Shown in pieces: positions 51,919-60,811 of a stretch of 64,000 bases of DNA (position 1 is the first letter of the stretch; the number at the start of each line of letters is the position of its first letter). The stretch comes from UBA11222 sp030652895 (lineage in GTDB: Bacteria; Pseudomonadota; Alphaproteobacteria; UBA11222): positions 1-64,000 of the forward strand of contig JBBQCS010000001.1 of NCBI GenBank assembly GCA_038318895.1, in the 5' to 3' direction. Under the pieces are notes generated by a model, which ran no database searches, had not been told where the DNA came from, and saw nothing but the letters and a program-made list of their open reading frames with translations. A program made the translations under genes and the position numbers.

Positions 51919-53095
51919 TCAGTTTCTCCTGAATGAAACGGGCCGTTACTGCCCCGCCATTCATGTCCGGCAGATACCGGGCGGTATTGTTTTGCAACAT
52001 CGCCTGATCAATTGCAGCGGCCAGCGAGGCCGGACCTAAATCCGATTCCGGCACCACCACGGCAAGGCCTGCGCGCGTCAGAGCCTGCGCCCGCAATGTC
52101 TGCTCCCGCTCCCGCGCGGCGCCAAATGGGACAATCACTGCGGGCGTTTCAGAAATAGTCCTAGCCTGCAAAATATCCATTACTGTATTATAGCCCCCCT
52201 GGCTAACCGAACAGGCGCAGTTGAATAGCATTTGCGGAAAATCCGGCCGCGCTGTTTCAACCACTAGGCCTTCCGGCGCTTTGTCCTGCAGCGCCTGCCG
52301 TTGACCATCCGGTGCATTGCGACCGATTAATAACCGCCATAATTTTCCCCTCGCTTGTGTTGAAAGCGCGCGCGCCTGCAGGGCTGCTGTCATTAATGCT
52401 TCACCCACCGCGCCCCCTCCGGCAGATATAATAACTTCATCTTTACCAACAATGCCTGTAGGCGGGTGTTGTGCGTAAGGCGTGTCCGCCGTCACATAGC
52501 CTGTATAGACTATTTTGCCGTTCAGTTCGGCTGCCGCCGGATAGCTTTCTTCCAGGCGAATGAAATTCGCGTCCCCGTGCACCAGTATATGATCAAAATA
52601 ATTCCGTGCGTGGGTGATGGCTTCGTCTGTCCGCCCGGGCTTGTCAGAAGGAACCAGAATGTCACGCACAGAGCACGCGACGAGCGGCGCGGGTCTGCGC
52701 TTGCGGGCTGCTTCCAGCAACGGCAGTAATTCGAAACGGAACTGTCGCCGCCCGAATGGAAACATTTCGATCAGCAGCATATCGGGCGCCAGATTGGCAA
52801 ATGCCTGTAGCAACACAGTTTGGCGGTGGTGGCGCCAGGCGTCGTCGATGGGTTTGCCTTCCTGATTCAGCAATTTCGAAAACTCGGCGTCGGCGGTGCG
52901 AACCGGGGCAAGCTGGATTATATTCGCGCCATGCGCGTCACTATGGGGATATGGCATACCACCGCTGACAATGGTTACCGCCATCCCCGCATCCTGCAGG
53001 CGCCGGGTCAATCGCAGGGCGCGCTCCAGATGACCAATGCCGAGCAGATGCTGCACATAAAACATAATCTGTTTAGGGACGAATATATCATCCAT
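51911..53095 (-). CDS. MurG-like (GT28-type, COG4671) glycosyltransferase A
   Basis: 394-residue GT-B glycosyltransferase. The N-terminal acceptor-side loop is YVQHLLGIGHLERALRLTR (GxGHxxR), as in MurG and other GT28 proteins. The C-terminal donor site has VIISAGGGAVGEALM near residue 222 and CSVSQGGYNTVMDIL near 295, followed by PFGAAREREQ. It probably transfers a sugar from a nucleotide donor to a membrane acceptor. It is a distant paralogue of the gene at 56098-57357. ATG 53095 overlaps the phosphatase stop (ATGGATGA). Confidence 0.85.
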   Translation of the reverse strand: MDDIFVPKQIMFYVQHLLGIGHLERALRLTRRLQDAGMAVTIVSGGMPYPHSDAHGANIIQLAPVRTADAEFSKLLNQEGKPIDDAWRHHRQTVLLQAFANLAPDMLLIEMFPFGRRQFRFELLPLLEAARKRRPAPLVACSVRDILVPSDKPGRTDEAITHARNYFDHILVHGDANFIRLEESYPAAAELNGKIVYTGYVTADTPYAQHPPTGIVGKDEVIISAGGGAVGEALMTAALQARALSTQARGKLWRLLIGRNAPDGQRQALQDKAPEGLVVETARPDFPQMLFNCACSVSQGGYNTVMDILQARTISETPAVIVPFGAAREREQTLRAQALTRAGLAVVVPESDLGPASLAAAIDQAMLQNNTARYLPDMNGGAVTARFIQEKLNA

Positions 53096-53684
53096 GTTTG
53101 CTCTCAAACGCCATATTCAGTGCAACCGGAACAACAGTCCCCCCCGCACTTGCATCGAACAGATGGACGGCGTTCCAGGCCAGTTCAACTGGCGGATTTC
53201 CCAGCATATCCCAGTCATAGGCCAATGCGAGCGCCGCGCGGATGACGCCCTTATGGGTCATCGCCGTAACCGGCCGGCCGGGATTGGCGATGTCTTTGAA
53301 CCAGGACTTTAGCCGCGCCCGTACATCGGCGGGGGATTCGCCGCCGGGAGGGCGAAAATGCAAGCCGCGGTCTTCGTTTTCCTGCATTGCGCCTCCGTAA
53401 CGCGCGCGCAGATCACTCAGGGTTTCACCTTCCCATTCCCCCCAATGCATTTCTATAAGCCTCGGCTCTATCGCGAACGCACCGGGGCCTAGAATACGCG
53501 CCGATTCAACCGCGCGGCGAAGCGGACTGACATGCCAATGGCTGTTGCGCAAGGCCGCGGGAACCCCAAGCCCCTGTAGTTCGCGGCGGCCCTCCTGGCT
53601 AAGCGATATATCAGCGTGTCCCTGCATACGGCCATCCCTATTCCATTGGGTCGGGCCATGACGGATGAAAGCGACAAAGGTCAT
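53088..53684 (-). CDS. Histidine phosphatase-family protein
   Basis: 198-residue phosphoglycerate-mutase-like enzyme. The catalytic motif is VAFIRHGPTQWNRDGRMQGH (RHG phosphohistidine site), with VSPLRRAVESA and EMHWGEWEGETL. The second His lies in TAMTHKGVIR. It could remove phosphate from a sugar phosphate or lipid phosphate. ATG 53684 has no strong ribosome binding site and lies 7 bp after the GT4 stop, so translation may depend on coupling. It sits inside the glycosyltransferase operon, which suggests a biosynthetic role. Confidence 0.87.
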   Translation of the reverse strand: MTFVAFIRHGPTQWNRDGRMQGHADISLSQEGRRELQGLGVPAALRNSHWHVSPLRRAVESARILGPGAFAIEPRLIEMHWGEWEGETLSDLRARYGGAMQENEDRGLHFRPPGGESPADVRARLKSWFKDIANPGRPVTAMTHKGVIRAALALAYDWDMLGNPPVELAWNAVHLFDASAGGTVVPVALNMAFESKHG

Positions 53685-53691
53685 GGAAAAA

Positions 53692-54852
53692 TCACGACCG
53701 GCGCCACAGCCGCGCCCAACGGCTGCGCGGGCGGGCCTGTTGGCGAAGTCTGACGGCAACCAGTCCTGCGTTCAAAATAATTGCAGCCTTTTCCATGCTG
53801 CGCATACTGTGGACAAACCGTTTTCCGGTTTCGCCCATGGTGTGACGGACCCCGGCGTCGGAGATCAGAAAGTCGATAACCCCCGCAAAGGCCTCCGCAT
53901 CACCCTCCGGGGTAAGAAAGCCGGTTTGTCCATCCAGCATTACATCCGGAACGCCGCGCACCCTGCCAGCGACAACCGGCAGGCCGGACGCCTGCGCTTC
54001 CAGCAGCGCCATGCCATAGGCTTCGCCCGCAGCCGGCCATACATATATGTCGGCAGCCGCATATATGCCGGGCATCTCAATCTTCTGGCGCGCGCCCCTG
54101 AACTGAAGCCGATCCTGTCCGAGCGGGGCAAGCGCGGCCTCTACTTCCGCGCGCGCGGGACCATCCCCCACAATGGTCAGGCGCCAATCCTGGTGTTTCA
54201 GGAGTGCCAGACAATCCGCCAGCCTGCGGTAACTTTCCGCTTTATCCCCTGGCCGCATCATACCTACTGCCAGCAACCGGAGCGGCTCTTCGGGAAGCGG
54301 ATCATTGCGCGGCTCCGCGGCATAAGGTCTGGGGTCGAGAAAGGGCGGCAGGTCACGATGAATTTGCACCGGATCAAGAACTGCTTCCAGACCCTCCGCA
54401 TCAATGCTGGTCATGGAAAAAATCAGATCAGCAGTTTTGATCGCCAGTTCGGAGCCCCTGTGTCCTATGGCCCATGGGCCTTCTGCCCGGCTTGCGGCAT
54501 AAGAGGCTTCCGCCACCACATAGGGAATGCCCAGCGCCCTGGCCACAGCGGGCCCGATCCAGTCGGGCGACTTGTAATAGACGTGATAGCTGAACCATAA
54601 TTCCGGCTGCTGATCTTTCGCGCGCGCGCGATAGCGTTCAATAAGCCGCGCGGCCTCGCGTTCCGCGCCTTTTAAGAGAGTTTCCTGCTGCGCAGGGTCA
54701 CCTATGCCATCATAGGCCCGGAACGACGAAGCGACTTCCACTTCATGGCCACCCATGCCCAGCGCGGTGATGAGCAGCCCCGCCATTTCCCTGTCGCCCG
54801 AAGGGGTCAGATCGTCGGGCGCTTTCATCGGTGCATAAAATGCTATGCGCAT
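53692..54852 (-). CDS. GT4-family glycosyltransferase A
   Basis: 386-residue GT-B glycosyltransferase. The N-terminal PSGDREMAGLLITAL loop and the C-terminal GT4 motif GEAYGMALLEAQASGLPVVA (the E-x7-E retaining signature) are present. A Lys/Arg phosphate contact lies in LLAVGMMRPGDKAESY. The C-terminus is basic. The ATG overlaps the preceding GT4 stop by 10 bp. It uses a nucleotide-sugar donor of unknown identity. Confidence 0.88.
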   Translation of the reverse strand: MRIAFYAPMKAPDDLTPSGDREMAGLLITALGMGGHEVEVASSFRAYDGIGDPAQQETLLKGAEREAARLIERYRARAKDQQPELWFSYHVYYKSPDWIGPAVARALGIPYVVAEASYAASRAEGPWAIGHRGSELAIKTADLIFSMTSIDAEGLEAVLDPVQIHRDLPPFLDPRPYAAEPRNDPLPEEPLRLLAVGMMRPGDKAESYRRLADCLALLKHQDWRLTIVGDGPARAEVEAALAPLGQDRLQFRGARQKIEMPGIYAAADIYVWPAAGEAYGMALLEAQASGLPVVAGRVRGVPDVMLDGQTGFLTPEGDAEAFAGVIDFLISDAGVRHTMGETGKRFVHSMRSMEKAAIILNAGLVAVRLRQQARPRSRWARLWRRS

Positions 54853-56105
54853 ACGGGCTCACCATTGCTGGCGGTAAAACGCCTTACTAACTCATCAATT
54901 GTATGTTGCATCTGAAAGCGGGTTTCCAGCCGTATCCGGCCCTGTCTGCCCATTTGCGCGCGGCGTTCCGGATCCCGGATCAGTTGTTCCAGCGCAATGG
55001 CCAACGCCTGCGCGTCATCTGGCGGACATAACAGTCCCGTCTCGCCGTCGATGATAAATTCAGGAATAGCCGACAGGTTACTGCTGACACAGGCCAGGCC
55101 CTGACTTTGCGCCTCCAGCAGGACGTTAGGGATGCCGTCGCGATCGCCGTCCGGACCGACCCGGCAGGCAAGCGCGAACAGATCGCTCTCGCGCAGGGCG
55201 CTGATGACCGCATCCTGATCAACGGGGCCACCCCAGATGATGGACGCGCCAAGCCCAAGATTTTGCGCCTGCTGTTTCAGTGCCGTCAGCTCCGGCCCGC
55301 CGCCAAGATGCTGAAACCGCCAATGCAGTTCTCGGGGCAACAGCGCCAGGGCCTGCAATAAAGTGTCGAAGCCTTTTTTCACGACCGCCCGCCCGACACT
55401 GATCAGTCGTACTGCAGATTCCGGTGTACTGCCGTCGCGGCTGAAATGCGCAGCAGGTGGGGGGGGAAAGCGCGCGAGGTCAAGCCCGTGGTATACCAGT
55501 TCGACGTTAGCTGTTCGTTGCGGTGTGCGCAGTTCATTGAGATAGCCGGTCCCTGCGGCTGTACAACTGACGCCCCAGGCGCAACTGCCAAGTTTTTCAC
55601 GCAATTCCCAGGCCGGCGTCGTCCAGATATCCTTTGCATGGGCTGAAAAGCTCCAGGGAAGTCCGCGCATTATCGCCGCGTAGCGGGTGACCGATCCCGG
55701 TGTATGCAGAAAATGCGCATGCAGATGGCGGACTTTCCCGTCCAGTTCACTGGCCAGCACCAGCGCCTGGGCAAAACGGCGGCCGCGATTGGGTGTCAGA
55801 TCGCGGCGCAGATCGCGCAGCCAGATCCGCAGCGCCCGGGAATAGCCCGGCAGCCGCCGCGCCGCAAACCAGCCGCGCAGCACCCGCAACGGATCATCGC
55901 GCAGATATTCCGGCAGGTAATTTACCGGTGCGGTAATATCCCCGTGCATGGAATGGGACCTGGTGTCGGTTGGGTGGCGTAACGAAAAAATCACAATTGG
56001 CACGCCACGTTGTTCGAGCGCCAGAATTTCCTGGGCAATAAAGGTTTCTGAAAGTCTGGGATACCCCTTCAGCACAAATGCAATCGTGGGGCCGGCGCTA
56101 GGCAT
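54843..56105 (-). CDS. GT4-family glycosyltransferase B (colanic-acid type)
   Basis: 420-residue GT-B glycosyltransferase of the GT4 family. The N-terminus FVLKGYPRLSETFIAQEILAL is typical of WcaL/AmsK-type enzymes. HLHAHFLHTPGSVTRYAA and ISVGRAVVKKGFDTLLQAL (donor site) follow. The C-terminal signature is GDRDGIPNVLLEAQSQGL. The ATG overlaps the upstream glycosyltransferase stop by 8 bp. Probably adds a hexose to a lipid-linked acceptor. Confidence 0.88.
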   Translation of the reverse strand: MPSAGPTIAFVLKGYPRLSETFIAQEILALEQRGVPIVIFSLRHPTDTRSHSMHGDITAPVNYLPEYLRDDPLRVLRGWFAARRLPGYSRALRIWLRDLRRDLTPNRGRRFAQALVLASELDGKVRHLHAHFLHTPGSVTRYAAIMRGLPWSFSAHAKDIWTTPAWELREKLGSCAWGVSCTAAGTGYLNELRTPQRTANVELVYHGLDLARFPPPPAAHFSRDGSTPESAVRLISVGRAVVKKGFDTLLQALALLPRELHWRFQHLGGGPELTALKQQAQNLGLGASIIWGGPVDQDAVISALRESDLFALACRVGPDGDRDGIPNVLLEAQSQGLACVSSNLSAIPEFIIDGETGLLCPPDDAQALAIALEQLIRDPERRAQMGRQGRIRLETRFQMQHTIDELVRRFTASNGEPVCA

Positions 56106-57357
56106 GGCGGCGTTTATCCGTTGAATGACGCCGAGTGCGTCTGGTTTCCGGTTTAAGCGAAGACGCCGCGATATCCGCCATCCTTGAGAGACCGTCGTTG
56201 ATCCCTGTAATGGCGGTCCGAGAGGGTGGCGCCTGATTGGGCAAGGCCAGAAGCGCCGTCAGCATCACCTCGGGGTCTCGCACGCCGGTGCCGTTATGCG
56301 AAGGATCTGCCAGCATGGCAACCAAACCGCGATCGCTTGCGCGCCGGGCGCGGATGGTTTGTTCCAGACGTGGCGCCGAACGCGGCACAATCAGCGCTGG
56401 CTTGTCACGCGCCAAAATCTCGCAAAAAGTATTGTAGCCCCCCATCGCCACAATGGCTGTCGCGCCGGCCTCAAACTGTTCAATATGGCTATCGAATGTG
56501 AGTATTGTGATTGCCGGTAAAAGCACCGCGCGCGCGGTGAAGGCGGCCTGCGCATCCGGGTTCATAAATGGTCCAAGCACGATCAGCGCAGGCAGGGGCG
56601 CGGGGCCCGCGCGCAATGCGCTAAGCTCATACGCCGATAGCACCCAGTCTATCAGTTCTTCGCCATCACCGCCGCCGCCGGTTGTCACTAATAGATAAGG
56701 GTTTCTGGTGACCTCCGGCCATACCATGGCGGCAGGCGCGGACGGTAGGGGTGTGCACAGGTACCCGGTATAGGTAATCTTGTCGGCCACCATAGCTGGA
56801 ATGGAAACGCCGTCCAGGGGGGCATAGATATCCTGCATACCGTATACCCAAATCTCGTCATAAAGATCTCGCAGGGCGGGGAAGGCTTTTTTGCGTTGCC
56901 ATTCCGCCGACAGCCTTGCTGGTTCATCCAGAATATCGCGCAGACCAAGCACCAGCTTTGTGCCGCGCGCCTTGAGCATTTCCAGGGTGGACGCCACCTC
57001 TCCGCGTAATCCCAGCGGTTCTTTGTCGACAATAAATAAATCCGGCGCGAAAATATCTGCTGTGTGCTGGATGATCGACTGGCGAAGCGCCAGTGTTTCA
57101 GAAATATCAAGGTGCAGGTTAAGTGACGTATATTCGCCATTGCGCAATTTGATCACACCGGGCACCCGGATAAAATCCACCCTGGCCCGGAAATCGAAAC
57201 TGCCGATAATCGGCGAGCCGGAAAGGATTAACACCGAAAGTTTGGAGTAGTTCTCAACCAGCGCATGGGCAATAGCCCTGCAACGGCGCAAATGCCCGAG
57301 GCCAAATGTGTCGTGACTGTAGATTAAAACCCGTGATCCGGATTTTCGTGCCGGCAT
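56098..57357 (-). CDS. MurG-like (COG4671) glycosyltransferase B
   Basis: 419-residue GT-B glycosyltransferase. The N-terminus IYSHDTFGLGHLRRCRAIAH carries the GxGHLRR motif, VDKEPLGLRGEV and LGLRDILDEPA are COG4671-like. The donor-binding end is LLVTTGGGGDGEELIDWV and IVAMGGYNTFCEILA, then VPRSAPRLEQ. The C-terminus is Arg/His-rich. First gene of the six-gene operon; its promoter lies in the 125-bp region shared with the divergent ABC gene. Confidence 0.85.
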   Translation of the reverse strand: MPARKSGSRVLIYSHDTFGLGHLRRCRAIAHALVENYSKLSVLILSGSPIIGSFDFRARVDFIRVPGVIKLRNGEYTSLNLHLDISETLALRQSIIQHTADIFAPDLFIVDKEPLGLRGEVASTLEMLKARGTKLVLGLRDILDEPARLSAEWQRKKAFPALRDLYDEIWVYGMQDIYAPLDGVSIPAMVADKITYTGYLCTPLPSAPAAMVWPEVTRNPYLLVTTGGGGDGEELIDWVLSAYELSALRAGPAPLPALIVLGPFMNPDAQAAFTARAVLLPAITILTFDSHIEQFEAGATAIVAMGGYNTFCEILARDKPALIVPRSAPRLEQTIRARRASDRGLVAMLADPSHNGTGVRDPEVMLTALLALPNQAPPSRTAITGINDGLSRMADIAASSLKPETRRTRRHSTDKRRHA

Positions 57358-57482
57358 CGTATTTAATGTTTCCTTGAGCGTTTTTAACTTAAACCGGGCC
57401 GTGCCGCCCTTATGGCGCGAGTAGATTAAAACAACCTATGCTAAACAAATAGTAACGGGCGAATCAGCCGGTTGCGCCGCAC

Positions 57483-60287
57483 ATGAATGTGACAGAGCAG
57501 CTTAAATCATTCTACTATGATAAAATTATCCTTTTGCTAAAGAGTTCCCATCACGCAATGGATCCCAGTATTTTCAAATATATCTGGCGCTATAGTCGGC
57601 AAAGCCAGCTAGTTGTTCTGGCGTTGGTGTTGGGATCATTGCCATTTTATTTCCTGATGCTTGATCTGCCGCGCGCCATTGTCAACGGCCCGATCCAGGG
57701 CAAGGGCTTCGAAACCTCTGATGCGACTGCGACTTTCCTGAGCTTTTCATTTGCTATGCCCGGTTTCCTGCAATCGCTTTTCGGAACAGCAAAATCGACC
57801 ATTTTTGAGGGGTTTGAACTTGCTCGCGAGCCTTATCTTCTGGCGCTGAGCTGTTCTTTGTTGCTGCTGGTCGCTGTCAACGGGATATTCAAACTTCAGA
57901 TCAATACCCTGAAGGGGCGTATGGGCGAACGCGTGCTGCGGCGTTTGCGCTATCAATTGTTTGACCGGATATTACGGTTCCCGACTGCCCATGTGCGCAA
58001 GGTACGCCAGGCCGAAGTGGCGTCGATGATCAAGGACGAGGTCGAACCGCTGGGTGGATTTATCGGTGATGCGTTTGTGCAACCGGCATTTCTGGGTGGC
58101 CAGGCGATCACGGCCCTGCTGTTCATCATGATCCAGAGTTTCTGGTTGGGGCTTGTGGCGGGTGCTGTCGTCCTGGCGCAGGCCTTTATCATTCCCAAGC
58201 TGCGCCGCCGTATTCTGGAGCTTGGCCGTCAGCGGCAACTGGTGGCGCGCCATCTTGCCGGGCGTGTTGGCGAGGTCGTCGAGGGGGCGCTGGAAATTCA
58301 TGCGCACGACACCTCGCATTATGAACGGGCCGAAATCACCGGCCGTCTGGGACAGATTTTCCGGCTGCGCTTTGAAATTTACCGCCGCAAGTTTCAGGTC
58401 AAGTTTCTCAATAATACGCTGGCCCAGGTTACGCCATTCATCTTTTATTCTGTGGGCGGATATTTTGCGATCCGGGGCAGAATGGATATCGGCCAGCTTG
58501 TTGCGGCGCTGGTTGCCTACAAGGAGCTTCCAAGTCCGGTCAAGGAGCTTATCGACTGGGATCAGCAGCGTCTTGATGTGCAGATCAAATATGAAAGTAT
58601 TATCACTCAATTCAACCCTGACGGCATGATCGCGCCGGAACTACAGGACCCGGACGCCGATGACGATGCGCCGCTAACGGGAATGTTGAACGCTTCACGC
58701 ATCACGCTTGAAGATGACGCCGGGGTAAAATTGCTGGATGGCGTGTCATTTACATTTGACGTCCGGTCCCATGTGGCGATTACAGGGCCGGTAGGCGGCG
58801 GACAGGATTATCTGGGGCTTGTTCTGGCGCGGCTGATATTCCCCAATAGCGGAAAACTAAGCATTGGCGGGCGTGACACGGCGTTATTGCCAGAGGCGGT
58901 AACAGGACGGCGTATTTCCTATGCGGGCAGTGATTCAATCCTGTTCCCACGTAGCGTACGCGAAAACATGTTGTACGGGCTAATGCATCGCCCGCTGACG
59001 CCGCCGGTAATTATTGAGGAGGATCCACGCCAAGAGGCCATGGAACGTAGTGAAATCCGGCGTTCGGGAAACTCCCGGTTTGATCTGCGCGCCGACTGGA
59101 TTGATTATGCCGCCGCCGGAGCGCAAGGCCCCTATGATATCGATAACCAGATTGCGGCTGCGCTGGATGCTGTCATGATGGAAGAGGATGTCTATCAACT
59201 TGGTTTGCGCGGCTGCATCAATCCGGAAGATCACCCGTCACTGGCCGAGAACATATTGCAGGCGCGGAAAGCGCTGCTCGAAATGCTCCGGGATCCAGAA
59301 TATGCGGCGCTGGTGGCGCCATTCGATCCCGAACGCTATAACCATAACGCGACATTAAGTGAAAACCTGCTGTTTGGAACTGCTGTTGGCACGGCCTTTT
59401 CTACGGTCAACCTGATTGGAAATACCTATTTTCAGTGGGTGCTGGAGGAATCTGGCCTCACACCTGAATTGCTTCGAATGGGTTTCGCCATTGCTGAAAC
59501 CATGGTCGAGCTTTTTGCGGACATTGCGCCGGGGCATCCGTTTTTCGATCAGTTCAGCTTTATCGCTTCCGACGATTTGCCGGACTATCAGGAGATCGTG
59601 CATCGCGCGGGAAGGATTGCGCTCGAGCAACTTCCAGAGTCAGATCAGCGGCGTCTGGCCGCCCTGACGCTGGATTATGTCGAGGCCCGTCACCGTCTTG
59701 GGCTGATTGACGCCGCTCTGGAGCAGAGGGTGCTGACAGCGCGCCGTCTTTTTGCATCGCGCCTGCCGGCCACCTATCGCGGGGCGATAGAAGTTTATGA
59801 CCCTGAAAAATACAATTCAGCCGCGACCCTGCTCGATAATATTCTGTTTGGGCGTGTGGTCTATGGACTGGCGGAAGCGCAATCGCGTATCGGAGTGTTG
59901 ATCGGCGAAGTGGTGGGGCAGTTAAATCTGCGCTGGGAAATATTCAAAATAGGCTTGAACTTTAACGTGGGAGGACGCGGACGGTTCCTGAGCACCATCC
60001 AACGCCAGAAACTCGCGCTCGCCAAGGCAATCCTGAAGCGTCCCGATCTGCTTGTGGTGAATGACGCAATTTCGCTGCTGGACGTGCGAAGTCAGCAGCA
60101 GATCCTGCACAACATCAAAACTTATTGCGATGGGCGGGGAGTTATCTGGATCGGTGGACAACCGAACCTGGGCCGGAATTTTGACCAGGTTTTGGTGATC
60201 GAGGACGGAAAAATTGCCGAGCAGGGCGAATTCGAGCAACTGTCACTGAATGGCAAGTATCTGCCGCAACTGCTCGCCGTTGGGTAA
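57483..60287 (+). CDS. ABC-exporter-like protein with catalytically degenerate, insertion-split nucleotide-binding domain
   Basis: 934 residues. The N-terminal ~350 residues match an ABC exporter membrane domain, with hydrophobic segments near 41-60, 116-135, 196-237 and 312-346. The nucleotide-binding domain starts near 395 but lacks the standard residues. Walker A reads GPVGGGQDYL (435-444), with Gln for Lys and Asp for Ser/Thr. Walker B is DLLVVNDAISLLD (855-867), with Asn-Asp for Asp-Glu. The signature is FLSTIQRQKLALAKAIL, and the H-loop is GVIWIGGQPN without His. Between the Q-loop region (ILFPRSVRENMLYG) and the signature lie about 330 extra residues. These contain two related copies of the ENxLFG motif: near 614-632 and 772-790. 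ATP hydrolysis looks unlikely. A cyclic-nucleotide-binding protein follows 33 bp later. Confidence 0.85.
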   Translation: MNVTEQLKSFYYDKIILLLKSSHHAMDPSIFKYIWRYSRQSQLVVLALVLGSLPFYFLMLDLPRAIVNGPIQGKGFETSDATATFLSFSFAMPGFLQSLFGTAKSTIFEGFELAREPYLLALSCSLLLLVAVNGIFKLQINTLKGRMGERVLRRLRYQLFDRILRFPTAHVRKVRQAEVASMIKDEVEPLGGFIGDAFVQPAFLGGQAITALLFIMIQSFWLGLVAGAVVLAQAFIIPKLRRRILELGRQRQLVARHLAGRVGEVVEGALEIHAHDTSHYERAEITGRLGQIFRLRFEIYRRKFQVKFLNNTLAQVTPFIFYSVGGYFAIRGRMDIGQLVAALVAYKELPSPVKELIDWDQQRLDVQIKYESIITQFNPDGMIAPELQDPDADDDAPLTGMLNASRITLEDDAGVKLLDGVSFTFDVRSHVAITGPVGGGQDYLGLVLARLIFPNSGKLSIGGRDTALLPEAVTGRRISYAGSDSILFPRSVRENMLYGLMHRPLTPPVIIEEDPRQEAMERSEIRRSGNSRFDLRADWIDYAAAGAQGPYDIDNQIAAALDAVMMEEDVYQLGLRGCINPEDHPSLAENILQARKALLEMLRDPEYAALVAPFDPERYNHNATLSENLLFGTAVGTAFSTVNLIGNTYFQWVLEESGLTPELLRMGFAIAETMVELFADIAPGHPFFDQFSFIASDDLPDYQEIVHRAGRIALEQLPESDQRRLAALTLDYVEARHRLGLIDAALEQRVLTARRLFASRLPATYRGAIEVYDPEKYNSAATLLDNILFGRVVYGLAEAQSRIGVLIGEVVGQLNLRWEIFKIGLNFNVGGRGRFLSTIQRQKLALAKAILKRPDLLVVNDAISLLDVRSQQQILHNIKTYCDGRGVIWIGGQPNLGRNFDQVLVIEDGKIAEQGEFEQLSLNGKYLPQLLAVG

Positions 60288-60320
60288 GGCCACGGTGAAT
60301 ACAAAATATGAGACATATGA

Positions 60321-60788
60321 ATGCCGCTAAATGACGAAGTGGAACTGTTGCGGAAAGTGTTGCTGTTTTCCGGTATCGAACCCGCAAAGCTGAAACTGCT
60401 TGCCTTTACCAGCGAGCGCGTGAATTTCGCCAAAGGCCAAAACCTGATGCGGCAGGGAGAGATGGGTAATGCGGCCTATTTGATATTGAGCGGCGAGGCG
60501 GATGTTCTGGCCGATGCAGGTGGCGGCCCGGTTAAGGTGGCAAGCGTGGGCCGAAACGACTTTGTTGGTGAGATGGCTATCTTGCGCGATCAGCCGCGCA
60601 CCGCTACTGTCGTCGCCGCGACAGAAGTCTCTACCCTGAAGATCACGAAAGAAAGCTTCTTGCAGCTTATCCAGGATAGTCCGAAAATCGCTATAGAACT
60701 GACGCGGATTCTCGCACAGCGGCTTGAAACGACAACAATCGATCTGACCAGCGCCAGGGAAAAACTGCGCGCTGCCGGAATCGAATGA
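60321..60788 (+). CDS. Stand-alone cyclic-nucleotide-binding domain protein
   Basis: 155-residue protein that is a single CNB domain followed by a C-terminal helix (residues 120-155); no HTH or kinase is attached. The phosphate-binding cassette FVGEMAILRDQPRTA (81-95) keeps the Glu (84) and Arg (93) that contact cyclic nucleotide in CRP, PKA and HCN channels. KGQNLMRQGEMGNAAYLIL is the preceding conserved strand pair. Its position between the degenerate ABC gene and a hotdog thioesterase, with an ATGA junction to the latter's frame, suggests that it regulates the ABC protein. The ligand (cAMP, cGMP or other) is unknown. Confidence 0.87.
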   Translation: MPLNDEVELLRKVLLFSGIEPAKLKLLAFTSERVNFAKGQNLMRQGEMGNAAYLILSGEADVLADAGGGPVKVASVGRNDFVGEMAILRDQPRTATVVAATEVSTLKITKESFLQLIQDSPKIAIELTRILAQRLETTTIDLTSAREKLRAAGIE

Positions 60789-60811
60789 AATTAATGCAGG
60801 GGAAAACCAAC

